Source of the DNA: Chitinophaga pinensis
GTDB lineage: Bacteria; Bacteroidota; Bacteroidia; Chitinophagales; Chitinophagaceae
Direction: 5' to 3'
Assembly: GCA_945872085.1 (NCBI GenBank)
Contig: CAMBYG010000013.1
Span: 1 to 35,144 of the forward strand
DNA length: 35,144 nt
The position numbers and the translations under genes are program-made. Below, in pieces: positions 8,317-17,972 of the stretch. How positions within the stretch are numbered: position 1 is the stretch's first letter; each line of letters begins with the position of its first letter. Under the pieces are notes generated by a model. That model saw only the letters and a program-made list of their open reading frames with translations, was not told the origin of the DNA and searched no databases.

Positions 8317-10203
8317 ATGATACAATATAGTTACCTCATTCCATTATTTCCATTGCTTGGTTTTTTAATCAATGGGTTGGGCTGGAATAAAATACCTAAG
8401 TCACTTGCAGGTGTTATTGGCTCTTCATCGATACTTGCCTCTTTTGTAGTTTCCTTAGCTGTTTTTGTTGAGGTGCTTTCGCCAAGTTTTCAAGGGCCAT
8501 TCGTGCAACATTATTTTGATTTTATACAATCCGGAACACTTTATATTCCGTTTGCTTTTCAGATAGATGCATTGTCTGCTAGCTTTTTATTAATTATAAC
8601 GGGTATTGGATTTTTAATTCATGTATACTCTACTTCTTATATGCATGATGATGAAGGAATGGTGAAATATTTTGCATACCTCAATCTCTTTGTTTTCTCT
8701 ATGTTGTTATTGGTGATGGGTGCCAACTACATCATAATGTTTATAGGTTGGGAAGGTGTTGGATTGTGCTCTTATTTATTAATTGGATTTTGGTTTAAAA
8801 ACCACGCATATACCGATGCAGCTAAAAAGGCATTTGTGATGAATAGAATTGGTGACCTTGGATTTTTAGTGGGTATGTTATTGGTCTTGTATCATTTCCA
8901 TACCTTAAGTTATCAAGAATTATTTGATACAATAAAATCAAGTGCCGACCAGACAAATATATATACTGCCATTGCCATTTGCTTCTTCATTGGCGCGATG
9001 GGTAAAAGTGCACAAATTCCTTTATATACATGGTTGCCAGATGCGATGGCCGGACCAACGCCTGTTTCTGCATTAATACATGCAGCTACCATGGTTACCG
9101 CAGGTATTTATATGATTGCGAGAAGTAGTGTATTATATAATCTTGCACCAATTGCTTTAGATCTTATTACGTGGATTGGATTAGCAACGGCATTATTAGC
9201 AGCATCTATTGCTATCAAACAAAATGATATTAAAAAAGTATTGGCGTATTCTACCGTAAGTCAGTTAGGCTTCATGTTTGTTGCCATTGGTATGGGCGCT
9301 TATACAACCGCTGTCTTTCATGTTATTACCCATGCCTTTTTTAAAGCTTTATTGTTTTTAGGATCAGGAAGTGTCATCCATGCTATGGGCGGCGAACAAG
9401 ATATTCGTTTTATGGGTGGATTAGGAAAGAAAATGCCGATTACCAAAATTACTTTTTTAATAGGGTGTTTAGCCATTGCCGGCATACCGGGTTTTGCGGG
9501 CTTCTTTTCTAAAGATGAAATATTAGCAAATGCATACGCACATCAGCCTTTATTATTTGTTGCTTTATTAATGGGCGCTTTGATGACCGCCTTCTATATG
9601 TTCCGTTTATATTTCTTAACCTTTACAGGATCTTTTAGAGGCACCGAACAGCAAGCGCATCACTTACATGAAAGTCCAAAAGCAATGACGCTTCCATTAA
9701 TGGTATTAGCTTTGTTCTCCATCATTAGTGGTTATATAGGATTGCCAAAAGTAATTTCAGAAAAACATTGGTTACATGATTTCCTTTCTACAGCAGTTGC
9801 AGAAAAAGAACTTCATGAATTGAGCCATGCTACAGAATGGCTATTAATGGTCGTTTCTGTAGGTTTAGTACTTGTGATGATTGCGTTTGCTTATAAAGCC
9901 ACTCAGAAAGCACAGTTCACAGCAGCTAAAGGTTTTGGAAAAATATTAGAAAACAAATGGTATGTAGATGAGTTATATCAAGCCATTATACTTACACCAT
10001 TGAATCATCTAGGTGTCTTTTTACAACAAATAATAGAAAAATCTGGTATTGATGCTTTAGTAAATAATATTGGTTCAAGTATACAATGGTTAAGTACGCG
10101 CGTTCGTTTATTACAAAGCGGAATTGTCGGTTCTTACATTTTTGTAATGGTACTTGGTATTATTTTATTACTTAGCATCGGATTTTTAAGTACAATTTTA
10201 TAA
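8317..10203 (+). CDS. nuoL: NADH-quinone oxidoreductase subunit L
   Basis: Distal antiporter-like, proton-pumping subunit of complex I (ND5). The 628-residue protein has many transmembrane helices. It contains the N-terminal segment FLIHVYSTSYMHDD, the charged block IMFIGWEGVGLCSYLLIGFW with the pump glutamate, and GAMGKSAQIPLYTWLPDAM followed by AGPTPVSALIHAATMV with the buried lysine and histidines. The long C-terminal part (about 480-628) corresponds to the lateral helix and final anchor. Length is usual for the family (about 610-640). It lies 36 bases behind nuoK and 21 bases ahead of nuoM. Confidence 0.96.
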   Translation: MIQYSYLIPLFPLLGFLINGLGWNKIPKSLAGVIGSSSILASFVVSLAVFVEVLSPSFQGPFVQHYFDFIQSGTLYIPFAFQIDALSASFLLIITGIGFLIHVYSTSYMHDDEGMVKYFAYLNLFVFSMLLLVMGANYIIMFIGWEGVGLCSYLLIGFWFKNHAYTDAAKKAFVMNRIGDLGFLVGMLLVLYHFHTLSYQELFDTIKSSADQTNIYTAIAICFFIGAMGKSAQIPLYTWLPDAMAGPTPVSALIHAATMVTAGIYMIARSSVLYNLAPIALDLITWIGLATALLAASIAIKQNDIKKVLAYSTVSQLGFMFVAIGMGAYTTAVFHVITHAFFKALLFLGSGSVIHAMGGEQDIRFMGGLGKKMPITKITFLIGCLAIAGIPGFAGFFSKDEILANAYAHQPLLFVALLMGALMTAFYMFRLYFLTFTGSFRGTEQQAHHLHESPKAMTLPLMVLALFSIISGYIGLPKVISEKHWLHDFLSTAVAEKELHELSHATEWLLMVVSVGLVLVMIAFAYKATQKAQFTAAKGFGKILENKWYVDELYQAIILTPLNHLGVFLQQIIEKSGIDALVNNIGSSIQWLSTRVRLLQSGIVGSYIFVMVLGIILLLSIGFLSTIL

Positions 10204-10224
10204 CATTCTCATATTTTATAAGTC

Positions 10225-11643
10225 ATGATTTTAATAACCTTATTGGCACTTCCCTTTGTTGCAGCATTATTGAGTTTTATATTGCCAAAACAAGCAAAAA
10301 CATTGGCGCTTCTTAGCAGTGCAGTGGCTGTATTGATTACCTTATACCTATCAATGCATATTGCAGAAGGTGCTATAGCTGTTTCTCAAGCTTGGTTGCC
10401 CGATTTAGGTATTCAATTTGCTTTGCACGCAGATGGGTTGAGTTGCTCATTAAGCTTGCTTACAGCATTGGTTAGTTTCCTCGTTTTTCTTAACCTTAAT
10501 AATAAAGAAGTTCCAAAAGAAGCTTCCTTTTACAGCTTGTTATTATTTGCACAAACTGGTTTGATGGGTGTGTTTTTAGCATCAGATGCTATGCTCTTTT
10601 ATTTCTTTTGGGAATTAGCGCTAATACCTATTTATTTTCTCTCTTCTATCTGGGGTGGAGAAAATAGGATTAAAGTTACCTTCAAATTTTTCATTTATAC
10701 TTTTATTGGTAGCTTAATGATGTTGGCAGGATTAATCTATTTAGGATTACAAACACCAGGTGCCGATGCCTTTTCTTACCACGCCTTAGTAGCTGTTGGT
10801 AATAGTTTAAGTAATACACAGCAAATCAGCTTATTTGTATTGTTCTTTTTAGCCTTTGCAATTAAAATGCCTATTTTCCCATTTCATACTTGGCAGCCCG
10901 ATGCATACGACGAAGCACCTACCAGTGTTACTATTTTCTTAAGTGCATTGATGGTAAAGATGGGTTTATATGCCGTACTTCGTTGGTTGATGCCTCTATT
11001 GCCAGAAGGCATTGCTTATTGGTCAAACACGGTTATCATTTTATCAATCATTGGTATTATTTATGCATCCATTATTGCCCTACAACAAACGAATATAAAA
11101 CGCTTTATTGCATACTCTTCTATAGCTCACATGGGTTTAATGTGTGCAGCTGCTTTTGTACAAAATGATCTTGCATTACATGGCGTTAAAATCCAAATGT
11201 TTATGCATGGTATTAATATTGCCGGCATGTGGTTGGTAGTAAGTATAATAGAAAATAGATATCATACAAAAGATATGAATGCGCTTGGCGGTATTGCAAG
11301 CACAATGCCTAAACTAGCTATAGCTTTTGTAATTATTTCTTTTGCAAATATTGCATTACCCCTAACCAATGGTTTTGTTGGAGAGTTTATGTTATTTGCT
11401 GGTATATTCTCTAGTGCAAATCCTAATCATGTGCTGTATATGGTATTGGCAGGTCTTGGTGTGATATTAGGCGCAGCTTATACTTTGCGTATGCTACAGA
11501 AAGTGGTTTTTGGAACGACAAAATCTTCACAAGCAGTAAAAGATTTAAGTATAAATGAATGGGGTGTATTAGCAATTGTGCTTTCCTTAATTATAGCCTT
11601 AGGGGTGTATGCTAAACCCTTATTAACCTTAACTAGTTTTTAA
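10225..11643 (+). CDS. nuoM: NADH-quinone oxidoreductase subunit M
   Basis: Second antiporter-like proton-pumping subunit of complex I (ND4). The 472-residue protein has the conserved glutamate helix YFFWELALIPIYFLSSIWGG and the block IKMPIFPFHTWQPDAYDEAP, followed by SVTIFLSALMVKMGLYAVLR, which holds the pump lysine. Also present is the ND4-type block KRFIAYSSIAHMGLM. Length is slightly below that of E. coli NuoM (about 509). It lies 21 bases behind nuoL and 34 bases ahead of nuoN. Confidence 0.95.
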   Translation: MILITLLALPFVAALLSFILPKQAKTLALLSSAVAVLITLYLSMHIAEGAIAVSQAWLPDLGIQFALHADGLSCSLSLLTALVSFLVFLNLNNKEVPKEASFYSLLLFAQTGLMGVFLASDAMLFYFFWELALIPIYFLSSIWGGENRIKVTFKFFIYTFIGSLMMLAGLIYLGLQTPGADAFSYHALVAVGNSLSNTQQISLFVLFFLAFAIKMPIFPFHTWQPDAYDEAPTSVTIFLSALMVKMGLYAVLRWLMPLLPEGIAYWSNTVIILSIIGIIYASIIALQQTNIKRFIAYSSIAHMGLMCAAAFVQNDLALHGVKIQMFMHGINIAGMWLVVSIIENRYHTKDMNALGGIASTMPKLAIAFVIISFANIALPLTNGFVGEFMLFAGIFSSANPNHVLYMVLAGLGVILGAAYTLRMLQKVVFGTTKSSQAVKDLSINEWGVLAIVLSLIIALGVYAKPLLTLTSF

Positions 11644-11677
11644 AATAAAAATTTCATTAACGATATATTAGTTCATC

Positions 11678-13057
11678 ATGATTTTAATAATAACTGCTTC
11701 TATAATTGGTGTTGTATTGCTTTTCGCAAGTTTTTTGCTGAAACAAACAAGTAGTTTGCTGCATTTAGTAACTGTTTTGTTTGCTGCAATGTTTGGCGTA
11801 GCCATTTGGGAGGCTTTGCAACCAACAGCTATACTTACCCAGTCGTTTTATTTAGATGCCATCAGAGTAGATAGATTTACCAATCAGTTTAATGTATTAA
11901 TTACCTGCTGTTTGTTTCTGTATATACTCTTAATGAAGAAACATATTGCGGCAGTTGGCAAATATAAAGCGGAGTATTTCGCTTTGATTGCCTTTATAAT
12001 GGTTGGCATATTTATGTTGAGTAGTTTTAATAGTTTACTAGTAATGTTTCTAGGTATAGAAATCGTTTCTATCCCTCAGTATATATTAGCCGGTAGTGAT
12101 AAAGAAAATTTAAAAAGTACAGAAGCTTCTTTAAAGTATTTTTTAATGGGCGCTTTTTCAACAGGCTTTTTATTAATGGGTATTACCTTGCTTTACGGCG
12201 CTACCGGTAATTTTATGGTTAGTGAATTTAATTTTTTACAAGCAACGAGCATCAACCCCTTAGCTTTGGGCGGCGTACTACTACTAATTGTTGCTTTTGG
12301 CTTTAAAGTTTCTGCTGCACCCATGCATTTATGGACTCCCGATGTATATGACGGTACGCCTACACCCTTTACGGCATTTATGGCTACCCTAGTAAAAGTA
12401 GCTGCATTTGTAGGGTTCATGCGTTTGTTCCAAACTTCATTTACAGCTATTAGTTCATCTTGGTCATTGGTATTATCTGTAGTTATTGCGCTTACTTTAT
12501 TTGTAGGAAATATTACAGCGGTATTTCAACAAAGTGTAAAACGCATGTTGGCCTATTCGTCAATTGCACAAGCTGGATTTATGCTTTTTGCCATTATTTC
12601 TTTAAATGCAATAGGCCGTCAAGGTATGCTTGTTTATACCGTTGCTTATTCAGTGGCAAGCATTTGCTTCTTTGCTATTTTAATTAAAATGAAAGATTAT
12701 ACCTATGATGGGTTTAATGGATTGGCTAAAAAACAACCTTTTATCGCGGCTTTGGCTACAATTTACATGCTTTCGTTAGCAGGTATTCCTTTAACCGGTG
12801 GATTTATGGCTAAATACTATATGCTAAAAGCAGTATTATTTGAGGGTACCTACATGTGGTTAGCTATTTTTGCCTTATTAATGGCAGCGGTAAGTGTTTT
12901 TTATTACTTTAAAGTAATTATTGCCATGTATTTCAAGGAAGGAGAGGCTGCAATGGTAGACGCCTTTACTAAAGAAGAAAAGTTATATCTTACCATAGGT
13001 GCTATAATGCTGCTTATTGTGGGTGTTTTCCCAACCTTAATAACAGGATCTATTTAA
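11678..13057 (+). CDS. nuoN: NADH-quinone oxidoreductase subunit N
   Basis: Third antiporter-like proton-pumping subunit of complex I (ND2). The 459-residue protein shows the block LGIEIVSIPQYILAGSDKEN with its conserved glutamate, the block FKVSAAPMHLWTPDVYDGTP, then FTAFMATLVKVAAFVGFMR, and QQSVKRMLAYSSIAQAGFM. These place it in the antiporter-like group; its final position in the operon and its length indicate NuoN. It is followed within 30 bases by a strong hairpin terminator. Confidence 0.95.
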   Translation: MILIITASIIGVVLLFASFLLKQTSSLLHLVTVLFAAMFGVAIWEALQPTAILTQSFYLDAIRVDRFTNQFNVLITCCLFLYILLMKKHIAAVGKYKAEYFALIAFIMVGIFMLSSFNSLLVMFLGIEIVSIPQYILAGSDKENLKSTEASLKYFLMGAFSTGFLLMGITLLYGATGNFMVSEFNFLQATSINPLALGGVLLLIVAFGFKVSAAPMHLWTPDVYDGTPTPFTAFMATLVKVAAFVGFMRLFQTSFTAISSSWSLVLSVVIALTLFVGNITAVFQQSVKRMLAYSSIAQAGFMLFAIISLNAIGRQGMLVYTVAYSVASICFFAILIKMKDYTYDGFNGLAKKQPFIAALATIYMLSLAGIPLTGGFMAKYYMLKAVLFEGTYMWLAIFALLMAAVSVFYYFKVIIAMYFKEGEAAMVDAFTKEEKLYLTIGAIMLLIVGVFPTLITGSI

Positions 13058-13082
13058 TTATATAAGATTTTTGATAATCTTC

Positions 13083-13111
13083 AAAAGGGCTGCGTTTAAG
13101 CAGCCCTTTTT
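13083..13111 (+). terminator. Rho-independent-type terminator after nuoN
   Basis: A perfect 11-bp inverted repeat AAAAGGGCTGC (13083-13093) and GCAGCCCTTTT (13100-13110) encloses a 6-base loop and ends in a T run. It begins 25 bases behind the nuoN stop. scpB on the same strand starts about 90 bases later, so the hairpin separates the nuo operon from the next unit. Confidence 0.85.
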
Positions 13112-13203
13112 GGTGTAATTTACCCACATCTGTGCATTTCTTTCTAAGACAGCTAACAAATACCTTAGTATTTTTATACTTCACAAGATTATAATAGTAG
13201 GGT

Positions 13204-13854
13204 ATGGATATAGAACAATTAATGCCGCATGTAGAAGCACTTGTATTTGCAAGCGAGCGACCAATTACACAAATTGAAATTACAGAAATGATCAGTCAAG
13301 CAGTAGAGCTTCCAATTGAAATGGAGCGTATTTCTATTTGCATAGAGGCTATCAAAGAAAAATATGCACAAGATTTTTATCCGTTTGAGTTGAGAGAGAT
13401 AGGGGGTGGATTTCAATTTTTAACTAAAAAGGAATACCACAGAACAGTGTTGCAATTAAATGGCGATAAGTACATTAAAAAGTTATCTACTGCAGCTATG
13501 GAAACCTTAGCTATTGTAGCTTACAAGCAACCTATTACTAAATCAGAAATTGAATATATAAGAGGTGTAAGTGCAGATTATTCAATTCAGAAACTTCTAG
13601 AAAAAGAACTTATTGTAATATCAGGTAGAAATGAAGATATGGTTGGAAAGCCATTGATTTATGGTACTTCAAAGAATTTTATGGATTATTTGGGCATCAA
13701 TGACCCAAGTCAATTGCCGCAATTAAGCGAATTGGCAAATGTAGACATTGTAGTTCCTACTGCAGCTACAGAAGCGCTTCCAGATGATACTCCAGGTAAA
13801 TTAATCGTATCCGAAGATGGGGAATTAGTAGACCCTACAGATACGAATGAATAA
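13204..13854 (+). CDS. scpB: Segregation and condensation protein B
   Basis: Winged-helix kleisin-partner subunit of the SMC-ScpAB condensin complex, which compacts and helps segregate the chromosome in the cytoplasm. The 216-residue protein has the family blocks HVEALVFASERPIT near the N-terminus and LSTAAMETLAIVAYKQPITK, followed by SEIEYIRGVSADYSIQKLLE, the second winged-helix domain. A later GRPLIYGTS-like block is present as GKPLIYGTSKNFMDYLGI. The C-terminal 35 residues are acidic and look disordered. scpA is not adjacent. No clear TAnnTTTG promoter is visible in the 90 bases between the nuo terminator and the ATG. Confidence 0.92.
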   Translation: MDIEQLMPHVEALVFASERPITQIEITEMISQAVELPIEMERISICIEAIKEKYAQDFYPFELREIGGGFQFLTKKEYHRTVLQLNGDKYIKKLSTAAMETLAIVAYKQPITKSEIEYIRGVSADYSIQKLLEKELIVISGRNEDMVGKPLIYGTSKNFMDYLGINDPSQLPQLSELANVDIVVPTAATEALPDDTPGKLIVSEDGELVDPTDTNE

Positions 13855-13906
13855 AGATGCTATAAGTTTCCGTTTTAAGTACAATTCTAATTTTTGTTTT
13901 AACTAT

Positions 13907-13932
13907 AAATGCCTCAGCTTACTGAGGCGTTT
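13907..13932 (+). terminator. Hairpin terminator after scpB
   Basis: GCCTCAG (13911-13917) and CTGAGGC (13922-13928) pair around a CTTA loop. Flanking AAAT and GTTT extend the stem by four pairs, one of them T-G. It lies about 50 bases behind scpB and just before the next lipoprotein gene. The T run after it is short, so it may be a weaker terminator. Confidence 0.6.
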
Positions 13933-13978
13933 ATGTTTTAGAGTAGTTTAAAATCCTTATATTTATAAAAATTTTACC

Positions 13979-14647
13979 GTGAAACAAGTCATCATAGCTG
14001 TAGTAGCCTTATCTATTCTTACTGTTTCTTCTTGCAAAAAATTAGAAGGAGATAATCAAAATTTAGATGTTACCAACCAAAGTGTTTTCGATTTAATGTC
14101 TACAAAATCAGGTTCTTGGTGGATGTATGGAAACAGAAACGATACCGTATTCATACGCTATGCAACCGGTAAAGACACCACCAAACTAGGCTTGAAATAT
14201 AGTTTTTATACGCGTAGAGATACGATTACTACCACTACTTCTCCGGAGTTTTTTGGTAAAAACGAAGGCAAGTACCTAACCCTTGTAGATTTGGATGGCA
14301 ATGAAACCAATTATATCAATTATGTTTTCTGGTATGAAGGGAAAACCAGCTGGACTAATGATGGCGAGTATAATTCAGGTACTATTTTAGGAAAAGTTAT
14401 TGTTACCATATCTTCCGCTATCGTTCAAACAGGGCTTACGATAACCCAAAATGGAAAAACATATAAAGATGTATATCATGTACATTCTACCTTAAAAGCC
14501 GGCGCATTAAATATAGATTTAGGTACTCTAGATATTTGGTTTGCTAAAAATATTGGTATTATCAGAAATGAAGCAGACATAAATGCACTAGGACTCTATA
14601 GAAATAAGTATACCGACTCCCTTATTAACTACTATATCAAACCTTAA
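13979..14647 (+). CDS. Predicted lipoprotein of unknown function
   Basis: I do not recognise the family. The 222-residue product begins with a lipoprotein signal: two positively charged or polar residues, a hydrophobic run, and the lipobox VSSC with cysteine 19. It should therefore be exported and lipid-anchored in the cell envelope. The mature part is polar and rich in Thr, Tyr and Trp, with blocks such as KSGSWWMYGNRNDTVFIRY and GLYRNKYTDSLINYYIKP at the end. This suggests a beta-rich periplasmic or surface domain. The start is GTG at 13979; no ATG in frame would retain the signal peptide. A near-match to the -7 element (TATATTTA, 13958-13965) lies just ahead. The gene stands alone, with hairpin terminators on both sides. 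Confidence 0.8.
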   Translation: MKQVIIAVVALSILTVSSCKKLEGDNQNLDVTNQSVFDLMSTKSGSWWMYGNRNDTVFIRYATGKDTTKLGLKYSFYTRRDTITTTTSPEFFGKNEGKYLTLVDLDGNETNYINYVFWYEGKTSWTNDGEYNSGTILGKVIVTISSAIVQTGLTITQNGKTYKDVYHVHSTLKAGALNIDLGTLDIWFAKNIGIIRNEADINALGLYRNKYTDSLINYYIKP

Positions 14648-14653
14648 AAATTG

Positions 14654-14677
14654 ACCCACTACCAAGTGGGTTTTTTT
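14654..14677 (+). terminator. Hairpin terminator after the 13979 lipoprotein gene
   Basis: CCCACT (14655-14660) pairs with AGTGGG (14665-14670) around an ACCA loop and is followed by seven T residues. It begins 7 bases behind the stop codon. This is a short but classical intrinsic terminator. Confidence 0.75.
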
Positions 14678-14742
14678 GTGGATACATTTGTGCACAACCC
14701 AGCACTTGCTCCAACAAATATGATATTAAATAGCATTTTATT

Positions 14743-14774
14743 TTTGCAAATAATCTATTACCAAGTTAACTTTG
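14743..14774 (+). promoter_or_regulatory. Bacteroidota-type promoter of gcvP
   Basis: TTTG at 14743-14746 is followed after 20 bases by TAACTTTG at 14767-14774, the same -7 octamer as the nuo promoter. Transcription would begin near 14780, about 30 bases ahead of the gcvP ATG. A second TAnnTTTG-like octamer (TACATTTG, 14683-14690) has no -33 partner at the right distance. I see no glycine-riboswitch-like structure in the 135 bases between terminator and gene. Confidence 0.55.
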
Positions 14775-14811
14775 CAATCACAATTTAACGCTCTTATATA
14801 TTTTTAATTTT

Positions 14812-17679
14812 ATGTCTTTATTTGCTCAACAACGTAACGAATTTAAAAGCCGACACATTGGTCCTCATCAAGAAGCTACTGCAGCTATGCTTACAACCAT
14901 AGGTGAAAGTTCATTAGATACCTTGATAGACAAAACCGTGCCTAATGCTATACGCATGCAATCGCCTTTGAATTTGCCAGCTCCTATGCATGAAGCTGCA
15001 TATTTGCAACATGTGCAAGAAATGGGCAGTAAAAATATCGTAGCCAAAAATTTTATTGGTCAAGGCTATTATGGTACTTATACCCCAAGTGTGATATTGA
15101 GAACTATATTCGAAAATCCAGGATGGTATACGCAATACACGCCTTACCAAGCAGAGATTGCACAAGGACGATTAGAGAGCTTATTGAATTATCAAACTAT
15201 GGTATCTGATCTAACCGGATTGCCCATAGCAAACGCTTCTTTATTAGATGAAGCTACTGCAGCATCAGAAGCGATGACGATGTTCTTCAACATGTTAAAT
15301 AAAAATCAGGATAGTATAGAGCGTCCTAATTTTTTTGTAGATCAACATTGTTTCCCTCAAACTATAGATGTATTAAAAACAAGAGCATTACCAATTGGCA
15401 TTGAATTAGTAATCGGTGATTATAAAACAGCCACCCTTGATGCTACTTATTTTGGTGCATTAGTGCAATATCCAAATGAAAAAGGGAGCATTGAAGACTA
15501 TTCAAATTTTATTCAAGCAGTGCATCATGCTGGTGCTTTTGTTGCTATGGCAACTGATTTGTTGGCATTAACCTTATTGAAAAGTCCAGGAGAATTGGGA
15601 GCAGATGTTGCTTTAGGTTCTGCTCAACGTTTTGGTGTGCCTATGGGCTTTGGTGGTCCGCATGCTGCTTTTTTTGCTGTGTCTGATGAATTTAAACGTC
15701 AAATTCCTGGTCGTATTATCGGTATTAGTATCGACGCAAATGGCAACAGAGCCTTGCGTATGGCCTTACAAACACGTGAGCAACACATCAAAAGAGAAAA
15801 AGCAACATCTAATATTTGTACCGCACAAGCGTTATTAGCAAATATGGCTGCGATGTACGCCGTATATCATGGTCCACAAGGTTTGAAAACTATTGCAACA
15901 CGAATCAATCAATTAACATCAGCGCTTGCTACAGCATTAAAAGCTATAGCTCCAAATGTAATTAACGTAGAAAATGCTACCGCATTCGATACCCTATTGG
16001 TGCGTGTACCTGCAACAAAAACGATTGCTGCTTTAGCTAATGCGGCACATATCAACTTTAGATATTTCAACGAAACACAACTTGGTATTTCATTAGATGA
16101 AACTACGAGCGTAGAAGATATCAATGCAATTATAACTTTATTTGCGAAAGCTTACGAAGGAATAAATACTACTGCAAGCATCGTTGATGCGTCTATGCTT
16201 CCAAGTGCATTAGAAAGAACCAGCGCATATTTAACGCATTCGGTTTTTAATAGTCATCATAGTGAAACACAAATGATGCGCTACATAAAAAGATTAGAAA
16301 ACAGAGATTTATCCTTAAATACTAGCATGATTTCATTGGGCTCTTGTACAATGAAATTAAATGCGGCAAGTGAAATGATGCCGTTGAGCAATCCAAATTG
16401 GGGTGCTTTACATCCATTTGCTCCTGCGCATCAAACTTTGGGATACCAAGAAATGGCCGATAAATTAAGTGCGTATTTATGTGAGATCACTAAATTTGAT
16501 GCTTGTAGTTTACAACCAAACAGTGGTGCTCAAGGTGAATATGCAGGTTTATTAACCATCAGAAATTATCATATCAGTAAAGGCGAGCATCATAGAGATG
16601 TTATGTTGATTCCAATTTCTGCGCATGGTACCAATCCTGCTTCTGCTGTTATGGCGGGTTATAAAGTAGTGGTGGTGAAAGCCCTTGAAAATGGATATAT
16701 CGATATAGCTGACCTTAAAGAAAAAGCACAAGCACATGCAGCCAATCTAGCAGGTATTATGATTACCTATCCTTCTACCTATGGAGTGTATGAGGAAACA
16801 GTTATTGAAATTACAGATTTAATACATCAATACGGCGGACAGGTATACATGGATGGTGCCAATATGAATGCGCAAGTTGGACTTACAGCACCGGGCTTAA
16901 TTGGTGCAGATGTATGCCATTTGAATCTTCATAAAACATTTGCTATACCGCACGGTGGTGGCGGACCAGGCATGGGGCCTATTTGTGTAAAAGCACATCT
17001 TGCTCCTCACCTTCCAGGGCATGTACACGATAATAGTACGGTAACAGCTGTTTCTGCTGCACCTTACGGATCAGCATCTATTTTGTTAATTTCTTATGCT
17101 TATATCTGCATGTTAGGTGCAGAAGGTGTAACAGATGCTACTAAGTATGCAATTTTAAATGCTAATTATATGCGTGCTCGCCTAGATAAAGCATATGATA
17201 TTTTATATACAGGCGTAAGTGGTACTTGTGCACATGAATTTATTGTAGACCTTCGTCCGTTTAAAGCAAGCGTTGGCGTAGAAGCGGAAGATATAGCTAA
17301 ACGATTAATAGACTATGGTTTCCATGCTCCAACAATGAGTTTCCCTGTAGCCGGAACCATAATGATAGAACCTACAGAAAGTGAAGATAAAGCAGAGCTA
17401 GATCGTTTTTGCGATGCATTATTAGCTATTCGTGAAGAAATAAAAGCGATTGAAAATGGAAGTGCAGACAAAGCAAATAATGTATTGAAGCACGCACCAC
17501 ATACACAAGCATTGGTTTGTAGTTCTACTTGGGATAGACCTTATACCAGAGAGCAAGCAGCATTCCCATTAGCTTACGTAAGTGAAAATAAATTCTGGCC
17601 TTTTGTATCTAGAATTAATAACACGCATGGCGATAGAAATTTAGTTTGTACGTGTGAGCCAACAGAAGCTTATATGTAA
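14812..17679 (+). CDS. gcvP: Glycine dehydrogenase (decarboxylating), P-protein of the glycine cleavage system
   Basis: PLP-dependent P-protein that decarboxylates glycine and transfers the aminomethyl group to the lipoyl arm of GcvH, in the cytoplasm. At 955 residues it is the single-chain form, with both halves fused as in E. coli and mitochondria. The N-terminal half begins FKSRHIGP and contains [12 protein letters not shown]. The C-terminal half contains [31 protein letters not shown] and the PLP-binding lysine K708 in [20 protein letters not shown]. All expected blocks are intact. gcvT and gcvH are not in the window. The gene has its own promoter and a strong hairpin after it, so it is probably monocistronic. 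Confidence 0.97.
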   Translation: MSLFAQQRNEFKSRHIGPHQEATAAMLTTIGESSLDTLIDKTVPNAIRMQSPLNLPAPMHEAAYLQHVQEMGSKNIVAKNFIGQGYYGTYTPSVILRTIFENPGWYTQYTPYQAEIAQGRLESLLNYQTMVSDLTGLPIANASLLDEATAASEAMTMFFNMLNKNQDSIERPNFFVDQHCFPQTIDVLKTRALPIGIELVIGDYKTATLDATYFGALVQYPNEKGSIEDYSNFIQAVHHAGAFVAMATDLLALTLLKSPGELGADVALGSAQRFGVPMGFGGPHAAFFAVSDEFKRQIPGRIIGISIDANGNRALRMALQTREQHIKREKATSNICTAQALLANMAAMYAVYHGPQGLKTIATRINQLTSALATALKAIAPNVINVENATAFDTLLVRVPATKTIAALANAAHINFRYFNETQLGISLDETTSVEDINAIITLFAKAYEGINTTASIVDASMLPSALERTSAYLTHSVFNSHHSETQMMRYIKRLENRDLSLNTSMISLGSCTMKLNAASEMMPLSNPNWGALHPFAPAHQTLGYQEMADKLSAYLCEITKFDACSLQPNSGAQGEYAGLLTIRNYHISKGEHHRDVMLIPISAHGTNPASAVMAGYKVVVVKALENGYIDIADLKEKAQAHAANLAGIMITYPSTYGVYEETVIEITDLIHQYGGQVYMDGANMNAQVGLTAPGLIGADVCHLNLHKTFAIPHGGGGPGMGPICVKAHLAPHLPGHVHDNSTVTAVSAAPYGSASILLISYAYICMLGAEGVTDATKYAILNANYMRARLDKAYDILYTGVSGTCAHEFIVDLRPFKASVGVEAEDIAKRLIDYGFHAPTMSFPVAGTIMIEPTESEDKAELDRFCDALLAIREEIKAIENGSADKANNVLKHAPHTQALVCSSTWDRPYTREQAAFPLAYVSENKFWPFVSRINNTHGDRNLVCTCEPTEAYM

Positions 17680-17702
17680 GCAATGCTTGCTAGAAATAAT
17701 AT

Positions 17703-17736
17703 AAAAATCCGAGTAGTGAAAGCTACTCGGATTTTT
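17703..17736. terminator. Bidirectional hairpin terminator between gcvP and the convergent unit
   Basis: A perfect 14-bp inverted repeat AAAAATCCGAGTAG (17703-17716) and CTACTCGGATTTTT (17723-17736) surrounds a 6-base loop. It has a T run on one strand and an A run on the other, so it can stop transcription from both sides. It lies between the gcvP stop (17679) and the convergent stop at 17736. Confidence 0.9.
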
Positions 17737-17972
17737 TATTTTACATGTTTTTCAATAACATCACTTACGGCTAAAACGATTTCGTAATCTATTGGTGGAT
17801 GATCACCGGGAACAATATCATAACGACCAATGGCTGCATATTGCATAGCAAATCGAGGAAGTCCTTGAATGTTGATTTCGTAATAAAAACCATCGGCTCG
17901 AGAATGGGGAACCACACTTACAAATAAGTTTTTTTTGTTTGCCGTAATATGGTCTGTGAAATGAGCAGGCAT
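17736..17972 (-). CDS. Small conserved-looking cytoplasmic protein of unknown function
   Basis: I do not recognise this 78-residue protein. It starts MPAHFTDH and has no signal peptide or membrane segment. Blocks such as FYYEINIQGLPRFAMQYAAIGRYDIV look like a compact alpha/beta fold. The start was chosen because its ATG overlaps the stop codon of the upstream rhodanese-thioredoxin gene as TAATG, a usual sign of translational coupling; a longer reading upstream would run inside that gene in another frame. The gene ends at the shared bidirectional terminator. Its role may be linked to its upstream partner, but the partner appears to be exported while this protein appears cytoplasmic. Confidence 0.7.
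   Translation of the reverse strand: MPAHFTDHITANKKNLFVSVVPHSRADGFYYEINIQGLPRFAMQYAAIGRYDIVPGDHPPIDYEIVLAVSDVIEKHVK

Noticed and set aside
10890-11168. Cysteine-rich plus-strand frame inside nuoM
   Set aside because: It is an out-of-frame shadow of the highly conserved nuoM region that contains the HTWQPDAYDEAP block.
14683-14690. TACATTTG as a second gcvP promoter
   Set aside because: No -33 element at a suitable distance; it sits directly on the tail of the preceding terminator.
14678-14811. Glycine riboswitch ahead of gcvP
   Set aside because: The promoter at 14743-14774 leaves a leader of only about 30 bases, too short, and no paired structure is visible.
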